A stretch of 64,000 bases of DNA from Hymenolepis diminuta (Eukaryota > Platyhelminthes > Cestoda > Cyclophyllidea > Hymenolepididae), in NCBI GenBank assembly GCA_900708905.1, contig CAADRB010000013.1, forward strand, positions 2,657,367-2,721,366, written 5' to 3'. Under the pieces are notes generated by a model, which was not told the origin of the DNA, did no database searches, and worked only from the letters and a program-made list of their open reading frames with translations. Positions 48,701-61,335 of this stretch are shown here, in pieces. The position numbers were made by a program, and so were the translations under genes. Numbering within the stretch: the first letter of the stretch is position 1; each line of letters opens with the position of its first letter.

Positions 48701-50843
48701 GTGAATGTGTACTGATGGGTATGGAATCCGTGACATCTGGCTTGTGCAGACTAGCACATTAACAACTTCGCAACTGGTAGGCGCATAGGGTGTATCAACT
48801 CCTTAGATTTATGGATTAACCGTACTGTTATAGAGACTATTTTAAATGATTTCAGACATGGTTTATTATCCTTTATTATCAATTAACCAGAAAATGGCAA
48901 TTGGCACGCAAATTAAGTCGATATAGTGGAATCCGTTATATAATTCCTTTTGATTCTCCACTCCTCTCTCGTTGTGGTGCAGGCGTTAACGATAAGTTTC
49001 GACTAGGTGCTTGGCTTGCGTGTATGCGTTCAACTCCAAGTACAGTTTTGTGCTGTACACTAATTTCTACCTGCAATATCCAAGATCTCAGTGTCTGGTC
49101 ACAAGACAAACTCCCTTTGTGGCACGGCGACTTTAGCATGATTGACTTCTCGCTAGTGTCAGGTGTGCCTAGTTGGCCTATTTAAACGGTTGTAATTGAC
49201 ACAATACAAAACTATAAGAATTAGACGGGATCTTCTGGGACTTTGTATGTAGTTCCTAATACGTTTTGTTGTGTATCTTTCTCTTATTTATTAAAGTAAT
49301 AACCGCGACATCTAGTGTTGGGCTGTCAGAAGTCAAAGCCTTCTTTACTCGTCGTTGCTTCTTTGCATAAGACGCGTGTTTGAAAACTCTTCTCTTGTTA
49401 TTTAGATACTCTTATTTGAATGTTGCTAATTGCTAGTATGATCCCAGTTGTAATTGGGTTCCTGTTGCCTTAAATTTCTCTAAAGAATGAAGACTTGTGT
49501 TGACCTCTTTTCTCTTATTCAATTTTGCACACATGCGCATGCATCTCGCATTCGTTAAAGTTTGTATTAATGTGCGACGCCGCGCGACGAATACACTGGT
49601 CGCTTTCACGTGTGTTCGTTCATTCGTTTGCCGCCTCTCCCTCATCACTTTCTCTCGTGCACTATGCATGCGCAGAAGATGAAGTGTGTTGGCACGTGAC
49701 AACCAACTTGATGGTGGACAGGAGTTACACCACGCGTTCACTTTATCTGCACTCACTGTTTAATTTTCCATTGTAATTAATAGTATAACTAAACTGATGT
49801 ATACTTTTACGCTCCAACTCTTGGAAATAGAGCCTATTAAGAAGACTATAATGATTAGCAAAGTAGGTAACTCAGCTTCATCATGACAATATAATTGGAT
49901 CATGTGCACCTTAGAACAAATCGACTGCTTCCACTTTTGCACATTCCCATTAAAATAATTAACATCGGCTGTCGTAAAGATCGACTCATCTGTATTCCAC
50001 CGTCTTGTCGCATATGTAGGACAGAACACGAACTTTACCTTGTGTGAACAAGCACAAAGTGCTCGACAATCTCTTTTCTGTTAATGATCTCTCTGTTAAA
50101 TCCTGGGCAAACAGATCCCCAAAATACGGCCCCTCCCTGCTACACCTAGTACGCATGTTCGTTCACTCTCTTCTAGCTTTGAGCACATCGCGGTCCTGAA
50201 ATGGGGGTTAAACCCATCCCAGGATTTGCGGTTAGCAGCTTAATTCTGCGGGTAACCAAGTTGGCTTATTTATTTATGTTATTCTATTTACTCTTAATTA
50301 ACGTTACAAACTGAATATATTATCCATTCCCTAGAAATGGAACTAATCGTCAGCTAAAGAGGAGGTTTTTTGAAGTTTTACCTATTGAATTCAATAATTT
50401 TATCGTGTTATATCAGCTTTCTCCTGTATTAAACTTGTTCTGATTCAAATAAAGCGTATGGAGATAACATAGTTGGCTAGCGTAAAGATAAATCTCTAAA
50501 ATTCATCCACAAATTCCTTTGTTTTTGCGTCATCTCAGTCAATGATGTATAGTTCGTTGTCCTAAAATAGGCTATTTTCAAAATACGAGTCTACAAAACC
50601 TTATTTTATGGTGATAAAAATCACTTCACAATTTCTGAAACGGGTGGACGTAAAGTGACAATTCTGTCTGTCATTTCCTCGTGCGCAACTATTCTCTTTT
50701 TTCTCTTCTCACTCTCAGTGTTACTTTAAAGTGACTCTGCTTTTTCTCTTAATTTTAGATTAAAAACCAACAACGGAAATACAGCCAATCCCTCAAGCAG
50801 TTCATCTGATTTTAGTAAAAAAAAAACAACCTATAAGGTTTGA
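33730..50843 (+). CDS. CTDSPL: CTD small phosphatase-like protein (SCP/CTDSPL family)
   Basis: HAD-family Ser phosphatase that removes phosphate from the RNA polymerase II C-terminal domain and other nuclear targets. Exons (plus): 33730-34335, 34387-34482, 34944-35093, 42099-42284, 46173-46645, 50759-50843; all in phase, 531 residues. The catalytic motif [14 protein letters not shown] spans exon 2. Then come [13 protein letters not shown] and [18 protein letters not shown] (motif II and the insert helix), [22 protein letters not shown] (Lys loop), [11 protein letters not shown] (motif III/IV Asp pair) and [19 protein letters not shown]. All catalytic residues are present. Human SCPs are about 260-280 residues; here a roughly 200-residue basic and Ser-rich N-terminus (two Cys near CGC plus Arg-rich SKRRRK) and a roughly 130-residue Ser/Thr/Pro tail are added. 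Met at 33730 was chosen; an upstream in-frame ATG at 33595 adds 45 hydrophobic residues. Exon 5 also has an in-frame TAA at 46647 inside its donor. Confidence 0.93.
35672..35880 (+). repeat. tRNA-derived SINE-like element
   Basis: The segment includes GGTTCGATTCCC, a perfect Pol III B-box/T-loop, with a T-stem (ATTGG/CCCAT) having one mismatch and a weakly pairing acceptor. An A-box-like stretch lies about 40 bases upstream. Structure is too degraded for a tRNA. An unrelated body of about 130 bases follows, the usual layout of a tRNA-headed SINE. The family is not known to me and the ends are approximate. Confidence 0.4.
36817..36863 (+). repeat. Dispersed repeat, copy A
   Basis: About 47 bases here match the reverse complement of 49076-49125 at roughly three quarters of positions, sharing AAAGGGA, CAGACACTG and TGGATA in the same order. 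Translations of both show a K-G-x-L-S-C-x-Q-T-L pattern. A decayed element of unknown type. Confidence 0.35.
40971..41010 (+). repeat. Solitary mariner-type terminal repeat
   Basis: TCAACTGTGACAGAAGATCT followed by GTCCAAAAACTGGG closely resembles the left terminus of the mariner at 19145 (about three quarters identity over 38 bases, one 1-base gap). No matching right terminus or transposase is visible downstream, so it looks like a truncated relative. Confidence 0.5.
41465..41640 (-). repeat. Dispersed repeat with decayed coding character (copy 2)
   Basis: Minus-strand partner of the 9460-9650 repeat, reading [14 protein letters not shown] then MHYRRDH. It sits inside the phosphatase intron within a longer open minus frame (41323-41646). 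The parent element is unknown. Confidence 0.4.
42285..46172. other. 3.9-kb phosphatase intron
   Basis: Phase-0 intron between exons 4 and 5. Only short, unsupported open frames; no repeat was recognised with confidence. Confidence 0.5.
46646..50758. other. Last phosphatase intron, with alternative 3' end
   Basis: Begins with a consensus GTAAGT that overlaps a TAA stop in the unspliced frame and ends in a pyrimidine-rich TTTTCTCTTAATTTTAG acceptor. It contains repeat copy B (49076-49125) and a more GC-balanced block at about 50100-50270 without nameable motifs. Confidence 0.55.
49076..49125 (-). repeat. Dispersed repeat, copy B
   Basis: Minus-strand counterpart of the repeat at 36817-36863. 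It may extend to about 49190, where the sequence is more GC-rich than its surroundings, but copy A does not clearly follow that far. Confidence 0.35.
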
Positions 50844-53800
50844 TTTAAACAAGATATGACGGTCTCTACCCCCCTCCTACAATCCCGGGTTCTTCATTTA
50901 CACAGTCCCATCTCATATGAATCGGAGCCCAGTATCGTTTCAATGAATCTTTTTCCGAAATCGTGGTTTAAGACGGAGAAGTTTTGAAAATAAGATCAAC
51001 CTTCACCTACTCACTTTAATTCACTTTTCTCATTAGTATTCCAGGTTATTTTGTGAATTGATTCATCATCCGATCTTCCTTGATGTGTCTACTTATGTAC
51101 ATATGTATTGCCGTTGGTATATGTTGATTACTTTTTCCTTTTTCACCCTGATATGACCATTAGCCCCTCCTCGCCTTTCATCACTAGGTTCATTCATTGT
51201 TGCCAGTTCACATTATTTTGGTCACTTTATGTCCTTCCCGTATCAGTCTTTCTAGAATGGGCTGTCTCGATTACTGCACCCGGATGAGCGTTTCGGGTCA
51301 TTTTATTGTTTTAATTCCTTCTCCTTTGCTTCTCTTTCCGCTTACTCTGTCTGTACATATTTGGAAATGAGGCAGATTAAACTTGCTTAATATGGACGAT
51401 GAGGTTTACGTTTTGAGGGGATTTTGATGGGGATCATGGAAATCAAGTTCTTGATTTCTAATGCTTCTATCAACTGCGGATCGAAGTTATTTAATTCGCT
51501 AAAAAATTTTCCAGAGAATGTTAAAATACACGCCTGTAAAGACTGAGAATATGATATTGATGCCCATCGGTGCGAATCCAGTGATGTGAGTGGTCAATCG
51601 TACTAGTTAAGTTAGTTTATTAAAGAGGATACAGAAATCGAATTTCTGAGTTCCTTCCTACCGAGGTTAAGAATCACTATCACTTTCATTAATGAGCTTG
51701 GGAAATTCACTAACTTTTATTCAACCTTTTGCTTAAGGTTTGCAAGCTGAGTTGTCCATCAGGTTCTTGATGATCCAACTTGATTACAAGGGGGAATAAG
51801 CTAAGGTTCAGTAAAATTGGTCTTTACTGATAGTTATCCTTCCACTGCTTCCGGTTTACTCGTCAGCGAAATCAAAGCCGATATAGGTGAATGTGCTGTT
51901 TTGTCACTTATGTGGTGGTCTTTATAATTTTAAGAGATTGGAGAATTTTCGAGATTTTGTCAGTATACCGACGCTGACATTTTGAAACCAACTATTTGGG
52001 TGTAGGGACAGTGTGGGAGTAACACAGAAGCTCAGATCGACATAAAGATCACCAAGATATGTCATGTAGAACCTATTGTGACACTTGGCGGCCACTGACT
52101 GACTGCCACTCGGACGCTTGTGAATCCAATTAACCTAAAGCACTATATTTCGCTTCTTCTCCATTTTTATAAGAAATGGGGACTCTTTTAGCAATCACTG
52201 AGTATTTGTGAATCCTATCGATATATAATATAACCTAATGAACTTCGCGTATATTAATATTTATTAGGCAAATTCGCAAAACCAGATGAGAAGGAAGCAA
52301 CGTTGGCGTGCTTGCAGCAAGATAGATATGGTTTTAAATGACCAAAGTTGTAGTTCTCATTCATTGAGATTTGGATTCTGAAGAGGTACTGATACAGATA
52401 GATTGGCGTTGTAATCAGGACCTGGCTGGAAGAATAGAAGAAAGAGGGGTAGATAGAGAATCCGAATGCAGAAATCAGCTGGGATGATAAATCTGTCGGT
52501 AGTAAGAGACGTTTGTATGGTAAAGTCACAATGGGATTGGCAGACAGTCTCACTGGGAATCAAAAGGTAAATATTTGGTGATTAAGAAGTCCAGAAAGAG
52601 GGTTTTGATATGGCGTATTCTGCAGATATAACAATGATAACGATTTCGAGTTAAAATTAGCATCTATATTTCCTAAATGGTTCCGTCACGAATATTTTCA
52701 TGCTTTCTTTCTTTCTAAAGACTTCTAAATATTCCCCTAGTTTTCTGTTCAACATCTGAGACTCATCTGTGTCCTCAAGACCTGCAATCAAGTAATATGG
52801 CCTGAACCAATACAGGACAGTCGACGATTTCAACTAATTGAGTCGGTTTGACCTAATTGGTCGTCTGTCCCGACTGGGTAATCACAAATCCTAAAGTATA
52901 TATACCTTTCCCAGTAAACCTTACAACAGGCCGCTGCCTTCGCTTTGGCACACACAATCTCCCCCGATCTTCCGAGCTTTTTCATTGTAAGCAGTAAAGC
53001 TATTTAACTAACTATCTCTCCTCCCCTTGCTGTGTGGTGGACATCTTAATAAATTTAAAGGGTAGTAGCTTAGTAAGAACCCGACAATCTCTTAGATAAC
53101 TTGCTGTCGTACACTGTTTTTCATCACATACCTTGGCAATATCTTATTCTCAATGTAATCGATAATTAAGCAAGTGCCAGAAGGTTTTGAAACTGTCCCA
53201 AGTTATTGTGTAGCTAAAACATAAACTGAGACCATAACATCAGCCAATCATGTCCAATTCAAGATTATTTAATAAGAAGATATATTTTTAACAAGCGCAT
53301 GGGATGTATACGTTTCGAGCTAATATGACATTTTAATATCCTGTTTCTGAACTTCTTTTGATTAAACAAGTAGAATAAATGATATCTCAAATTAAAAAAC
53401 ACCTTCTCTTGCCTTAGTTCGTGAATAAAACATACCTCAACGCTGTAGGTAAAATTTCACATATTTAAATTTCTTGTGAAAAAATGAACAGCTAGATACA
53501 GGACTTTATTCATTTAACACAGAAAAAATTTCTGATCAATATTTTTGCAAATAGTAGAATTGATAAATCCAGTGCTTCAGAATACACAGTTGCCATTCCA
53601 ATTTAGATTAAAAGCGATAATTAAATAGTACACTTCAGTTTTCTAGGTTTGCGAAAAAAAGCGTTGGAATAATGTTGTCTCCCCCTAAGATAGGGAATCG
53701 TAATGAGTATCCACTTAACATCTCCCACGAAATCTAAGGTCTTTGAGCAATTGTGTTTTATGATCTATTTTCCGCTGAATAAGTCTGATGCTTTCAAATA

Positions 53801-56800
53801 ATTAAGTCTGACATTTTGATGTTAATTTGCATATGCTATCTACAATTAGTGAATTGAAAGAAGCGTAAATCGCGATTTCACTGACATCTCCCTCTAAGGA
53901 AGAAATATGTGAACTGTGATTATTTCAAATGCCTAAAAATAAAAAAACATTCCTTCGCAATTATCTATTTTCCCTAATTTTATCCCATCTTTTTCTCTTC
54001 TTGTTATAGCATTTACTGAAATATTTGCGAAGCATATTAGAGAACGAATACCTCCTTTAAAAATCGATTTTGGCTCAGAAGGCCAACCATTCATAAAAGT
54101 AGTCACTATGTTCAATTTTAGTGTGCCTTAGGTCAAAAAGTGAAAGATTAAACTGAAACCAGAGGATTTAAATTTATTTGCTCAGGCAATCCAGAGGTGG
54201 AAAGTTCCAGACCAATTTAGTCCGAATTGTGGAATTTGGCTAGACTTGTAGTTAACAATTCGAGTAACAATGTTAGCTGCGAAAGATGCGGATAAATTTT
54301 GTTAAAAATTTAAAATGTACACTTATTTACTAAGAACGGAAAATCAAGACTTTACACTTCAAAGCAAAATATATTTTAAATTAAAGTAGGGCGAAAATTA
54401 AAATTTTCCAATACGTTCAAAATTCTACGTAAAAATTCAACTAAATTTCATGAGTTCTCAGCTTCGAATTTACAAAAATGTGCAAAAGCCACTGATTAAA
54501 ATTCTCCAAGCTGGCTTGCTATTCATTTAAGCTATTAAAATCTTCTATATGAAGGAGTCTTTTTAACTTTTTGCCAATATAAAACATGATACTTATGCTG
54601 ACACTGTTTATCCCATTTTATTGTACTTTTAGACGAGGCAATTTCAAAGCATGACAGATACTAATTCAAAATAGGAGCAGAGGGGGATTTCTCTGAATCT
54701 GTGCATGCTTAATTACATTTATATTTAAAATTAATACCATTTTAAAAGCATTCTTTGCGTATTTCAATGAATTTTAATTATAAATCCATAAAGATAAGGT
54801 TTGTAATGTGAATACTATCGAGATCAAACAAATTCAATATGCATTTGCAAAGCAGGAATAAAAGTGTTTATAATTGGAATACAGTCAGAAAAGTTGGAGC
54901 ATTTTTACCAAAACTTTTAAATTTTGCCATTTACATGAGGATAGCCCTGAAGTAAATAAAATATCGTGTATTCTTAACAAAATTTAAGTTTAAAATGAAA
55001 TATAAAATATAAGAATAAAAAACATGCAGTATTTTCCGAGAAGTTCCCTTGTGGCAGGGAATAAATAGATAAATACAGCAAGCACAAACACTAATGCCTA
55101 AGATTCTTTCACCATTTTTTCTTTCGGCCGGATTTTAAAAGGCACCTTTAGACTGCAAGAGAACTACATTACTTCAATTTTACCATCTATGGTAATTTAT
55201 ATAGTTTTCAAATATCGATAAATCATCACAAACGTACAGCCTAAAATTTACACTTCCGGGAATGTTTACCCAAGTCGATCTTGATGTTAATTAATTATAT
55301 AAAACAAATATTGCAGAATCAGAAATATAAAATTTTATTACAAGTCAGTAATATTATTTTTTAAGAAGAATGCATTTTATATTTAAAATGATCTTTAATT
55401 TTATTTATTATGCAAACTGAGATACATCAATCTCCTGGTAAATGATAAATTGATATATTCTTATTGGTCTATTTTTTCATTCCTTAACTTCATTTGCAAA
55501 ACATAAAGTTATTGAATTCACTGATTTATAACCAGTATTTATCAAATTTTTATTGAGAAATTTCGATATTTTAATATCATTTCAGAGGTTTATGAGACTG
55601 TGAACTTAGTGGAATGCAGGCAGTCATATATATGGTATTGTACACTTCAGTTATTGGGCTAAATATGAAAAATCAAAGATATCTTTCAAATCACAGTAGG
55701 AGTTTTTTATATTTGTGAATAAACTAATATTTTGGTAATTTGTTATATGTTAAAACTTCACCAATATTAAATTATTAAGTATGATTTCAATTATTATTTC
55801 GATATTTAACTTTACTAATTAGTGATTGTTTTCCAGTTCACCAATTAAGAGCAGAGGTATCGCAATTCTAGTTTAATAGGTATATTTCAAAGTTAGAAAC
55901 CTTTTTGGACCATTCAGTTAGTCACTTCACAGTTGAATTATACTCATCCCAATAATATTAGCAGTTAAATGGGTAAAATCTTAATGCTTTAGAACTGAGG
56001 ATAATAAACTAATATGTATGTGTTTAAAAATCTATGCTTTTTGTGCGCTCAAATTTCCAGAACCAAGTGTTTTCTTTTCTACGAAAATTCGCCTATGATT
56101 GGCACCATTAACTTTTTCTCTTCTTGTGCATTTCTTTGAAATGGGGATATAACTAATGAAAATGAAACTGATCTTGTCGAATTTGTTTGCCCTGAGACAC
56201 GCCTGCACTACGAAAAGAGTTGAAACTATTTCCACTCATAAAGATTATGTCAGAAGTTTTTATCGATATAATTATGCGGAATCGACATATCTGAGTTTCA
56301 CAGCACTTATGCAAATCTAACACATATTAGGAGATTTCCACTCAAGATTTGAATCCCTATATCCACTCTTCGACATTATAAACTTATCTCCTTTCGGCTG
56401 TATATTAACTCAACTAAATTTAAAAGAATCCTTTATACTTCCAACACTCTTAGTTTTCTTTTAATAGATGTCTTAGAATATTGGAGTCCAAGCAGATCTT
56501 ATCCTAACTTTGTTTATTTGTTCTCAATTCAGCGGGGTGAATTACAGGAAAAGTTACGCTTTTGCATCAGAGAATGTAGATTATAAGCTGCGAATAATGG
56601 TGAAATTGCATAAAATTTCTCACATAAATAATTTTTGTGATGTAACACAATATATATTATCAAATATTATTAATATTATTGAAGCTTTAAGCATGTCTCA
56701 ATGTATCTATCATTTTTATCAAAATATACGCATTGATTTCCATAAGAGTCTTACTGAGTTAAATGTTTGCCGCAGTATGCTGGCATCATTCTTTGTGTTA

Positions 56801-59800
56801 GAATAGTGCAAAAGAGCTCTTTTAAATTTATTTTAATAAATCATATTTCAGCACCAATTTACTTACCATCTAAGTTTGAATAATCCTATCTAGAATCACG
56901 CATTTTTCGAGGTCCTAATTCATGGCACTAAGATATGTTATCGCGCTAAGAAGATAATAAAATATATTTAACTGGTGCAAGCTAAATTTAGATGCAGATG
57001 AGTGATTTCGTAAACATTAGAAAATATATATTCTTATAATGACAGAAACACTACGGAAAATGTTTTCAATTTTTGTCACACTGAGATTCAAACTTCATCA
57101 TTTTGCCATCCAGGGGATATAAATTAAATCGCGAAACTGATAATACTGTCACATATTATAATAATTCTTATTATAATTTTTATATGTAAGTGTAATAACG
57201 TTGAAAGACCTATCGGAGCCACATCGATCGAATAGATGGAATAAGTCAAGTCACTCATGCGCCAGATCATTTATTAATTAGTGAATTATGTTTATATAGG
57301 AAAAAATTCTTCATTGGACGTCAGTCATGCCTCGTCGTCGGTATCACGACATGATGATCGCTTAGATATTAATGTGCAAACGTGCAAACACACAGCGGGA
57401 CCGCCAGTGGACACTGTAGTGGAGATCTTATCGCCATTCAATCATTTCTAATCACTAGGTATTGATAAACGTCGACTGGTTATAACAAGAAGATTAACTG
57501 TCGTACAATTATCTATGAATTTCTTGCATATTACGCTCTCCTTCTCGATCTTAAAAATCAGGAATTGAATGGCATGTCAGTTCAAACGCTCTTTTGGGTG
57601 ACCACGAACAAGAAAATTGAATAATATGTCATCAGTCAAGAAGACTTCGTAAATCTGTATAATAAGGTGCTTACAGAGTTATAAAAACGCATTAGAGATT
57701 TTGAGGATAATGCAGCGTTTTTTACGGTGAGGGTACTAGTATGTGATATTTGGAGCGATTTTTCTTATTACAGTTTCCTCAGTAATTTCAGTCGACTTTT
57801 GGTCCCACATTTTTTACCTCTATATTGGAACTGCCGTTTATTGAAAACTCGCAGAGGCAGGAAATTGTCTAACGGAAGGAATTACAGGTTCGTAGTGGAG
57901 AGATAAGTTAAACGTCCCGACAGTATATAACAGAATGAAACACTGAAAAGGGGTAAAATAGAAATTCAATAGTATAGCCTGGTTCATGTGTTTTACAGAT
58001 CAATCAAGAATGAACACCATGTTAATATGCTCCAGTTTGAAAATAAGATCGGCCAAAAATAAAGGTTAGCATTTTGAAGCGTGCCACAAACCTCTGAAAG
58101 TTTACACGTTTAAAATTCAGTTTGCGAGGCAAAATTATTACAGAGGTTTGCTTTGCGATTTTATAGGATAAAGATGAATAATTTTTATCCAAGAAGAATT
58201 AACTTAACAATTTAATGCTTATAACTCATTAAATTGGCATATTTGTTAAAATGAGCTAAATTGCAGGGTCGTTGAAGTAAAGCCTACCGTTAAGGGTATT
58301 ACGTGTTATTGTTAAGTTTTGAGATTTGTGGATTATTATTATTATACGAACTTCTTAAAGTGAAATATATCTCTGATTAGCAATGTATAGTTTTTAACGC
58401 TGCTGTTAAATTTATTAAGGTGTTTGGAAATGCATTGACTTATCAATCTAGGTAATAATAGAGGCTAGATTTGAAAAACAGGCACGTTTCACAGAATTTT
58501 GTTATTAAACAACATCAAACGATATGTTAAAATCTAAAACTCTTAAGCAAATAACACAATGATTACATTCTTGAGGAAATTTGTCAAATAAAAGTTCTGA
58601 TATAGGCGGGATAATTATATACATTTTAGCCTTAAGGTGTAATGTGCCTAGCCTGTTTATCAAAATTGGTCCTTGCGGACGGTTAACTTCGTGTGGTTTC
58701 CATATTAATAAACTTGAACTCTGTATTGCCCATTATGAGGCAGACCATTGCATTTGAAAACTTCTCTCATCGATTACATTAACAGTAGCGAGGTAAATAA
58801 GCTGAGTTTGAGAATTTAGAATCTGTCAATACATTATTACAAGTTTTTCATGCTCTAGTGATTTAATTTTATGTAATTCATCAAGAAAATGGCATTTATT
58901 TCTTAATTGATGAGTTTAAAATTCGAAATGGCGAAAGGTGAGACTAATATTTTCTTGATTAATTTTTACCAACATATAGATGCGCATGAAAGTCCTAGAG
59001 GAATCCTTTTTCTCATGGTTTCAAATTCGCCCAATTCGTTACTAAATTAAATCTTCACTAATGAAATACGGTTTGCATAAATTTTTAAAGCGAATTCGCG
59101 TCTCGGCGTCTTGAATATGAACCGTGGAAGATGCGTGATTCAGCTGGCACTTAATAAGTATAAATCGGATTATTAATACATTGAGAGCAGCCAAGGTAGA
59201 GATGAAATATAGCGCATTAAAATACATTTGAATAAAGCTTTATTCAAGGTCATCCTTTATCTGTTTATTGCCGTCAATCCTAAAATATTGAAACAATTGT
59301 AACACTCTTTTAATAATTAGGGCGTTTATTTAAATGAAAGTGATAGGCACATTGGGTTACACTTAAATGGTCTGTTTAAAGCTTCAAATTTTGCGTTTAC
59401 TCAAGTGCTATAAAATGTTTTGCTGCACTATAACGGGTTATAATGCTAAGTTAAAGAATTTTTGCTGTTTTCAGATCTGAAAATATTGGCTAAACGCTCC
59501 ATTAAATTGAAGACGGGAGCGGTACAATAACCCATTCTTCAAATTCACACAAGTTCAGGTGTTTAGTCTCCTCTGACATTAGACATTACGGCCGAATAGT
59601 GAAATATATGATCATGAAGCTACAGGAGAATTCTAATCTCCGTTCATGAAAGTCAACATATGTGTCCTCATTTCACCAATAGAAATGAACTTCTCACGTA
59701 TTTTGAGAGAGGCACAAGGTGTGACCTGGGCTCCAGAGATATCCTTGCTTTACAGAAAAGATATATTTCACCTTTCTCTCAATTTGGTAACTGCGATGCT

Positions 59801-61335
59801 TAAGGTAATGCACTTAATTTAATATTTCCAGTCATTGCTGTGGAAGAAACGCTTAAAGATGTAGCTTTATGGAAAGTCATTAAAATATATGCAGGTAAAC
59901 TATTTTAATGCAACAATTTGACTAAATACAAATTGTCGAGTTTAAGAAAATATTGCGACAATTAAAAGAATTAATTAATTTATATCAGTAATTCTGAAAT
60001 ATTGGCAAATTTCACAAAATCAATATTATTATTTAAATAAACGACACCGCAGGACAAAATACAGTACTTCACTTTTGGTGCAGAGAATAGAGTTACTATC
60101 TTAAACGGATAAAGTTCGCGTGTTATTACTTGGACTTATATTTTTATAACGAATTTGTCAATTGTTTAAATGATTCTCTAATTGTAGAATCGAAATCTAC
60201 CCAACATTTAAAATGTAAATTTTAGCATTGTCGTCCAATTTCACTTACATAAAAAATTATTTGGTTAGTTTAGTTGACTGCGCGGAAATTTCAAATTTCG
60301 CAATTTGATTTACATAATATCTGTTTCTTTTAAAAAATGTTATTTTTTCTATCACTTAATTAATATTAATCATACATTATTTTAAAAACCATGATTTTAT
60401 CTCATATATGATAGATTTTAACAGTTTCAAATGAATTAATATTTTAAGTCAATTTAGTATATTCTTATCCAGGACTCGAGCTATTTTTTCCTTGTTTGAA
60501 TCCCGAATCCTGATGGACAGTTAATCAATCTCAAAATAATGAACTCATGGTGAGCCGGCAGGCGCAATGCTTAGTTTCCAGTTAGAAAACCGAACTATTG
60601 TGGTTATTTTTGTTACTTTTCCTGCATCGAAGGGGCGGCTAGAAACGCTAGCTATTGTGCTGTCGATGATAAACATATTCATCGATTTCTCAAATTTAAA
60701 TCTTATAACTGCATAAGTTTTTATTCTCCACTGAACTAAGTATTCTTTTTCCCTATTCTCTCATTCATATATTGGTATTTGCTGCTGCACGAAACGGTTG
60801 AATTTCGCATTCATGGGATAGCCTCTTAACATAACCAAAAGTGAAAAATTCGAGAATAAAAAATAAAACCGTTCACACGAAATATTTAGTGAAATGAGAT
60901 TATCAAAAGGCCAGTTTGTATTTGAACTCAAGAAGCGTAGATCTACCCCCTTGATTCTTTAAGATATAAGTTTGAAAATAAAAAAGCCAGTCTTTTATAC
61001 ATTTTGGCTCGTGGAATTTTGGATATGTCAATATTGCGAATGCCTATTACTGCATTTAACCTCTTATGGGGCGCGACTAAGTCACTCCATCCGAAAAATT
61101 TATTTTTCATTGGCTCTCCCTTGTACTTATCGTAAAGTACTCATTCGGTTGAGCATTGCATTTAGTAAAATTTTTTCATAAAACTCCACCCGAAATTATT
61201 CACTTACTGAAATTAACAAAACACCATGATTATTAACTTCTAGATGATTTGCTGCTTTCAAAATAAGGCTATATTAACGTATAAGGTAAATATTGTATAT
61301 TTAAGCTAAAACATTATTTAACTATTAACAGAAGT
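50844..61335. other. 10.5-kb AT-rich gene desert
   Basis: No supportable gene. The longest open frame (56510-56806 plus, 98 codons) begins in a run with no splice or homology support. A small GC-richer island at about 57300-57480 (palindrome-like CCTCGTCGTCGG, CAGCGGGACCGCC) stands out and may be an old repeat or a regulatory patch. Homopolymer A/T tracts are frequent. Confidence 0.5.

Noticed and set aside
49433..49776. Overlapping open frames on both strands near 49.5 kb as genes
   Set aside because: They lie in the last phosphatase intron in a locally GC-richer stretch, which lengthens chance frames on both strands; no domains.
56510..56806. 98-codon plus open frame as a gene
   Set aside because: Longest frame in the desert, but no homology, splice signals or promoter, and composition like its AT-rich surroundings.
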